Assembly (NCBI GenBank): GCA_020002185.1
Contig: CM034544.1
Coordinates: forward strand, 7,495,190-7,559,189
Direction: 5' to 3'
Source of the DNA: Paraescarpia echinospica
Lineage: Eukaryota > Annelida > Polychaeta > Sabellida > Siboglinidae
Length of the DNA stretch: 64,000 nucleotides
Under the pieces are notes generated by a model. It had not been told where the DNA came from and ran no database searches. It saw nothing but the letters and a program-made list of their open reading frames with translations. Below are positions 60,111-64,000 of this stretch, one piece after another. The position numbers and the translations under genes were made by a program. Each line of letters starts with the position of its first letter. The first letter of the stretch is position 1.

Positions 60111-61260
60111 TGTAGCGTTTGCGGCGAGCGGTCGGCAGGGAACCACACGGGCACACGTTCACTCACTCAGTCGTACTAATGATAAGTCAGGTTATACGTT
60201 TTTACAGTTTATTATATGCGGAAAACCCTACCAATACAATATATAATACACAGTATACGGCTACGTCTGCTAAATACTACCCAGTTATAAAGGTCAGAAC
60301 GATAAGTTCAGACGGCGGCGGCTATTACAGCAACCGAATTCTAACCGATATATCCTAAAAGTCCGAACAATAGGTTCAGACGGCGGCGGCTATTACAGCA
60401 ACCGAAATGGTAACCGATATATTCTAAATGTCAGAACGATAGGTTCAGATGGCGGCTGCTATTATAACAACCGAATTGTAACTGATATATTCTAAATGTC
60501 AGAGCGATAAGTTCAGACGGCGGCGGCTATTTCAGCAAACGAAGTATAGGTGTCAGAACGATAAGTCAGACGGCGGCGGCTTATATACAGCAACCGAATT
60601 ATAGGTGTCAGAACGATTAGACAGACGGCGGCGGCTTTATATACAGCAACCGAATTATAGGTGTCAGAACGATAAGACAGACGGCGGCGGCTTTATATAC
60701 AGCAACCGAATTATAGGTGTCAGAACGATAAGTCAGACGGCGGCGGCTTATATACAGCAACCGAATTATAGGTGTCAGAACGATAAGTCAGACGGCGGCG
60801 GCTTATATACAGCAACCGAGTTACTCACCGAGTCTGCGAATAACTGATTGTCACAGGTGTACTGCGCTAGTCTTTAAGTACTTCTCGCAGGGCGCTCGGT
60901 GACACTGCTTCACGAGAAACGTTCCTCCGGCCGTGTGCCCCGATTATCCACAAATCCCCCTTACTTATACTGCTAAAACCATAGCCATGGGTGAGACGCT
61001 GACACTTTAGTTATGTCATTTCCAAAGTCTACGGGTCTCTAGTAATCTTGACAGGGTGCCAGTGAACTTATAGTAACCTTCTGAACAAACGCCCTCTGTA
61101 TAGGGCTCTTGCCTCCCCAAAACCAGAAGGCCTCAAATGTAAACAAATCCCCCACCCCAGCTATAGTCATTTGCATATAAATAGGCTTTTCCGAGCCTGT
61201 ACAACATTAAGCAATTAAGAAGATTTATACTAAATGCGTTATCATTCTAAATTCTCTACA
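60111..61260 (-). repeat. 5' LTR of gypsy element (right copy)
   Basis: 1150 bp, TGTAGCGTTTGC...TTCTCTACA on the plus strand, with perfect TG...CA ends. Five 55-56-bp units with TTATATAC lie at about 60560-60820, after three or four longer units. In element sense each unit contains TATATAAG, a TATA-box match. Confidence 0.9.
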
Positions 61261-61679
61261 CACTAAAAAAATGTTTCTAGCATCATCCAATCAAAAGTCA
61301 TGGTCGACTTTTGCTAAACAAAAATTAAATTACGACCATTTTGAATTTCGATGATGTGCTCATAATCGGGCATCATTAAAAATGGTTCCATTGCATTCCT
61401 CATATGCCAAAATCATGTTCCTAGCATGCTCCAGTGCAAAGATGTAACACATTTTCTAATTTTACCTAGGTTCATGGCAGCCATCTTGGATTTGCCTGGC
61501 TCCCACAAGTTGCCCAAGGATGGCGAGATGCCATCCCGCTGATGTGAGTTGAGGGACCCACAACCTGCATGATTCAACAAAGAATCCTTACGCCGTTTGT
61601 GTTCTGTTGTAAACGTAAACATCTCCTGGCATATTGATGGAGGTAAACAACTATCAATTGTGTTATTTTTGTATTGCAG

Positions 61680-61848
61680 ATGTTCCAAAGATATTCGGAC
61701 TTGCGGTAAACCCGGATGAAAAGAAACTGTATTTCACACAGTATTCCTACCGCAAGGTGTCTGTGATGTCATCTGATGGTAGCGGAATGACGTCACTGAT
61801 CACTGTAGACGGGAAGCCATATCGCATTGCAGTGGACACCAAACATAG
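61680..61848 (+). CDS. Exon of LDL-receptor class B (YWTD) gene
   Basis: 169 bp, acceptor TTTTTGTATTGCAG|, donor CATAG|GTATAT, phases 1 (start) and 2 (end). It encodes VPKIFGLAVNPDEKKLYFTQ, YSYRKVSVMSSDGSGMTSLI and TVDGKPYRIAVDTKHR. GLAVNPDEKKLYFTQ is a YWTD-type blade with Y-F-T-Q at the core, VMSSDGSGM matches the x-L-D-G-S turn, and YRIAVDTKHR starts the next blade. It joins the preceding exon through a GAT codon. Extracellular beta-propeller segment by family. Confidence 0.7.
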
Positions 61849-63200
61849 GTATATAATTCTAAGTTGTTTACTTAAAGCTTGACAAAACTTTCGTGCTGTT
61901 TCACCAAGGCTAAGATCAATATACTAGTTTCGTTTCAAAAATAAGAAATGCATATTTTAATGTTGATCAACTGTCAGCCTGAATCTGATATATGCTATTT
62001 CCAAGTATCTGTCGTTTGCATTCCGAACACTAAAAGGAATTAATTTAATCAAATACAAATGGGTGCCTACGTTTCGTTTTCGGCATACGCATGCTCATAA
62101 CAGCATCATTATACCATCGCCTCGTGCATCGCATTAGGCATCGCATCGCATCGCATCGTCCTTCGCTACGTCCATCCTATCGCGCTGCGCTCGTCGCATC
62201 GCCCATCGCATCGCGTGATGGCCCCGTTGCGTTGCGAATTTTCACACAAAAAGCGATGGACCTTCTCGACCATCATCAAAAGGATACATCAATAGATGCT
62301 TTAAATTACTACTGATCGGATTTATGACCATTCTCTGCATCAACATCGCCATTATCATATTCATGTTTAAACACCGTCGTCATAATTATCAACACTATTC
62401 ATCTCCTTATTATCATCATTTTTTGATCGGACTTTCATTGCAGTTATTATTCTATTTAATTATCGGTTTATTCTACTCTGCTTGTTAATGACATGTTTAA
62501 CTATTGTATGTATTTCTGGTTGATTTATAATATCATGAGTTGATTTGTATATTACCAGTCGATCATTACATTGTCGGTTCATTATTTTAACACCACCAAT
62601 GTCTCTTATAACAGTTTAATATAGTCACCCACTGCTTGCACGTTTCCGCTGCCTTCTGATATTTCGCTGGATATCACATAATGTGTATCATTAGTCAAAT
62701 TTATTCTTCACTCATTCAGAGCAAAATATCTCTACAAACTTAGAAGTCATTTGTTTCAAAATAAAACGAAGCGATGGAGTTGTGGTACTGGTGGCGCCGT
62801 CTCGATGACAATGATGTAAACATCCGAAATATGTCATTTTATAGGACGAAATTGTAAGCAAGTTTTCATTATAATTACCATTTGAAAGTTATTGAACAGC
62901 CCCGTGGTGTCTACATATCTAATGTTTTACATCATGCCGTACAGAAAGGGTTTTGAACACGACTAAGCAGAAATTGGTAGTATCCGTGAACCGCGAAATG
63001 TCCTTTTTTTTCTTCTAAAATCTTATTTAATTAATGATAAGTTGTTAAAGCGATTTTTATGCATGCACCTAATGAAATAGCAGATACTTTTTTAGGATAT
63101 CCTGTTAGTGCTCAACCGTTTCTGTAGAATTTTGGGAACACGGTATATTCGATTTACGCTTGGCAGAAAGTGGGTGTTTCAGTATACAACTGTTTTACAG
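61849..63200 (+). other. Intron between two YWTD exons
   Basis: Phase-2 intron of 1352 bp. It holds a short (GCATC)n-type minisatellite (62105-62225) and AT-rich unique DNA. No element was recognised. Confidence 0.55.
62105..62225 (+). repeat. Degenerate CATCG pentamer minisatellite
   Basis: GCATCGCATCGCATCGCATC and related words with interruptions; the Arg/Ser/His-rich frame across it is compositional. Confidence 0.8.
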
Positions 63201-63353
63201 ATTGCTATTCTTCTTCGCTGCCCAGCCGAGTCGTCTACACAAGGCCAACCTGGATGGAACTGGGCATGAAATAATGTCTATACGTGACGATATCATCTGG
63301 ATATATGGACTGACCGTTGACTCCAAAACGAAGATTACATGTTTTAAGGGTTG
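63201..63353 (+). CDS. Exon of LDL-receptor class B (YWTD) gene, gene continues
   Basis: Acceptor CTGTTTTACAG|, phase 2, so one base completes the Arg codon from the previous exon. It encodes LLFFFAAQPSRLHKANLDGT, then GHEIMSIRDDIIWIYGLTVD and SKTKITCFK. HKANLDGTGHEIM and DDIIWIYGLTVD are close to the consensus of LDL-receptor class B repeats (I-x-x-A-N-L-D-G-T; W-P-x-G-L-T-L-D). The likely donor is TTG|GTAAAC at 63353 (phase 2). The core YWTD of this blade is replaced by LFFFAA, so the family match is diverged but clear. An upstream AG at 63228 would give the wrong phase. Confidence 0.65.
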
Positions 63354-63646
63354 GTAAACGCTTTATTGTCGATATTTGGTTAAGCTCTTGACAATGGACT
63401 AAACACTAAATACTTTTATCTCACAATATTATAATTCAAAAATAGACTATTGAAAATTGAACTCCAAAGCATATATTAAAACCCGATATATGTAAATACT
63501 CCTAAAAGCAGAATACGCGGACCAAAATACATTAGGCGCCGCGTTAGGAAGACCGCTGTTTTAAGCAGACCAAAGCGAGTCTGCTTACAGTTGTGATCCC
63601 TGGTTGCGTGGATAATACTATATTTTAACATTCGAACTGGCAGTAA

Positions 63647-63677
<31 letters not shown>

Positions 63678-63842
63678 CCAGAATTACAATTATACGAACA
63701 ATTATTTAAACTAAAATATATGTATTTGTGATGTTGAGAGCAATGTTTTTTGAGGTTGTATGTCATATATCTCATAATGGAGCGGTCTGCGTACGCTAAC
63801 CTTCGGAATTAGGAATATTATATATATATATATATATATATA
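63354..63842. other. Non-coding, with two (TA)n runs
   Basis: AT-rich DNA, probably intron. (TA)n lies at 63646-63672 and 63817-63843. Nothing else was recognised. Confidence 0.5.
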
Positions 63843-64000
63843 TGTATTTCTTCTTCTTCTTCTTCTTCCCCTTGCTCCCTTGCGGGGTGGGGTCCGCGTC
63901 ACTTGGTAGCTTCTTCTACTTTTCTTGTCAGTTCTTTCCACCTCTCTCTCTCGTCCGCAATTGACATCCATTCATGGCTGTTCACGCCAGCCCTCCCAAG
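63843..64000 (-). mobile_element. 3' end of a minus-strand LINE, cut by the window
   Basis: On the minus strand the sequence reads GRAGVNSHEWMSIADERERW followed by KELTRKVEEATK and then a (GAA)n tail at 63848-63868. This is the kind of C-terminal text and short tail found at the 3' end of some LINE ORF2 proteins. The family is not assigned. Confidence 0.4.

Larger units (their letters stand above)
51946..61260 (-). mobile_element. Ty3/gypsy LTR retrotransposon, full length, decayed
   Basis: 9315 bp, minus orientation, with LTRs at both ends and CACT duplicated outside them (51942-51945 and 61261-61264). The primer-binding region lies next to the inner end of the right LTR (minus: AT, then TGGTGGTAGCCGGGGTGGG). 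A purine tract GGCGGGGGGTAG abuts the left LTR (53101-53112). The order on the minus strand is gag (59879-57850), protease, RT, RNase H, integrase (54270), then an extra C2H2 zinc-finger ORF (54055-53400). It is inserted into TIR element B. Coding frames are interrupted many times and several catalytic residues are replaced. Confidence 0.9.
50083..61591 (+). mobile_element. TIR element B (Academ-like), split by gypsy insertion
   Basis: The left arm at 50083-50360 and the inverted right arm at about 61335-61591 match in order: GTAAGG, TTGAATCATGCAGGTT/CTGAATCATGTAGGTT, GGGTCCCTCAACT, CGCCATCCTTGGGCAACTT, GAGCCAGGCAAATCCAAGAT, AGAAAATGTGTTACATCTTT, GGCATATGAGGAAT, TCAAAATGG. Without the 9.3-kb gypsy insertion the element would be about 2.2 kb. 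It carries a frame-broken XPG-like/Cys-rich coding region at 50504-51482. No clear target duplication flanks it (AGT and GCC at the ends). The right end lies 88 bp from the acceptor of the exon at 61680. The superfamily call rests on protein motifs and is inference. Confidence 0.7.
39959..61679 (+). other. 21.7-kb intron filled with nested transposons
   Basis: Lies between the phase-1 donor at 39958 and the phase-1 acceptor GTATTGCAG at 61679. It contains, left to right, a SINE-like scrap (a GGGGTTCAAGTC B-box-like word on the minus strand at 40035-40046), a gypsy remnant split by a TIR element, two LINE fragments in opposite orientation, a stretch with nothing recognised (48660-50080), and a second TIR element split by a long gypsy element. 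Its intron status is inferred from the flanking YWTD exons and their matching phases. Confidence 0.55.

Overview
The window is animal genomic DNA with low gene density: intron-split coding exons with GT/AG borders, metazoan non-LTR retrotransposons (CR1/L2-like), a Penelope-like element, a Ty3/gypsy LTR element, hAT-, Harbinger- and Academ-like DNA transposon remains, long (CA/GT)n runs and several satellites. A marine invertebrate fits best, but I cannot name the phylum. There is no sign of bacterial or organellar DNA, and no rRNA, tRNA gene or CRISPR array.

Layout. 1-8780: an 88-bp satellite in a 44-unit (3872-bp) higher-order repeat. Its unit is homologous, on the minus strand, to a short stretch of the CR1/L2-like reverse transcriptase found intact near 27.3 kb. 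9.65-11.48 kb: a decayed coiled-coil pseudogene with one intron. 14.0-15.4 kb: a decayed Penelope-like element (minus). 16.5-19.2 kb: a 73-bp satellite. 21.3-22.1 kb: a CA-rich 9-bp minisatellite. 23.0-23.57 kb: a 46-bp array of paired hairpins that ends 3-4 bases before a candidate signal-peptide exon. 23.69-25.02 kb: a tandem duplication of about 0.67 kb with (GATTATT)n. 25.9-32.0 kb: a tRNA-derived SINE-like sequence and two CR1/L2-like LINEs lying tail to tail. 32.9-34.1 kb: a Harbinger-like TIR element. 34.3-35.9 kb: a LINE RT scrap and a hAT-like remnant. 36.3-38.0 kb: a 74-bp satellite.

The only plausible host gene is a plus-strand LDL-receptor class B (YWTD beta-propeller) gene. I see four candidate exons: 23571-23682 (signal peptide), 39839-39958, 61680-61848 and 63201-63353. 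Their splice phases agree (1, 1-1, 1-2, 2), and the gene runs on past the window. The 21.7-kb intron before the third exon is built of nested transposons. A decayed Ty3/gypsy copy (minus) is split by a 3.28-kb TIR element with a TGCC target duplication. Two opposed LINE fragments follow. A second TIR element (50083-61591) encodes an XPG-like nuclease and a Cys-rich tail, and is itself split by a 9.3-kb Ty3/gypsy element with LTRs, a CACT target duplication and an unusual extra C2H2 zinc-finger ORF.

Most autonomous elements look dead: they have frameshifts, stops and replaced catalytic residues. The most interesting points are the LINE-derived satellite and its higher-order structure, the gypsy element with a zinc-finger ORF and TATA-bearing LTR repeats, the two related TIR/XPG/Cys-rich elements, and the hairpin array at the candidate start of the YWTD gene. 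All family assignments come from reading motifs; no database search was possible.
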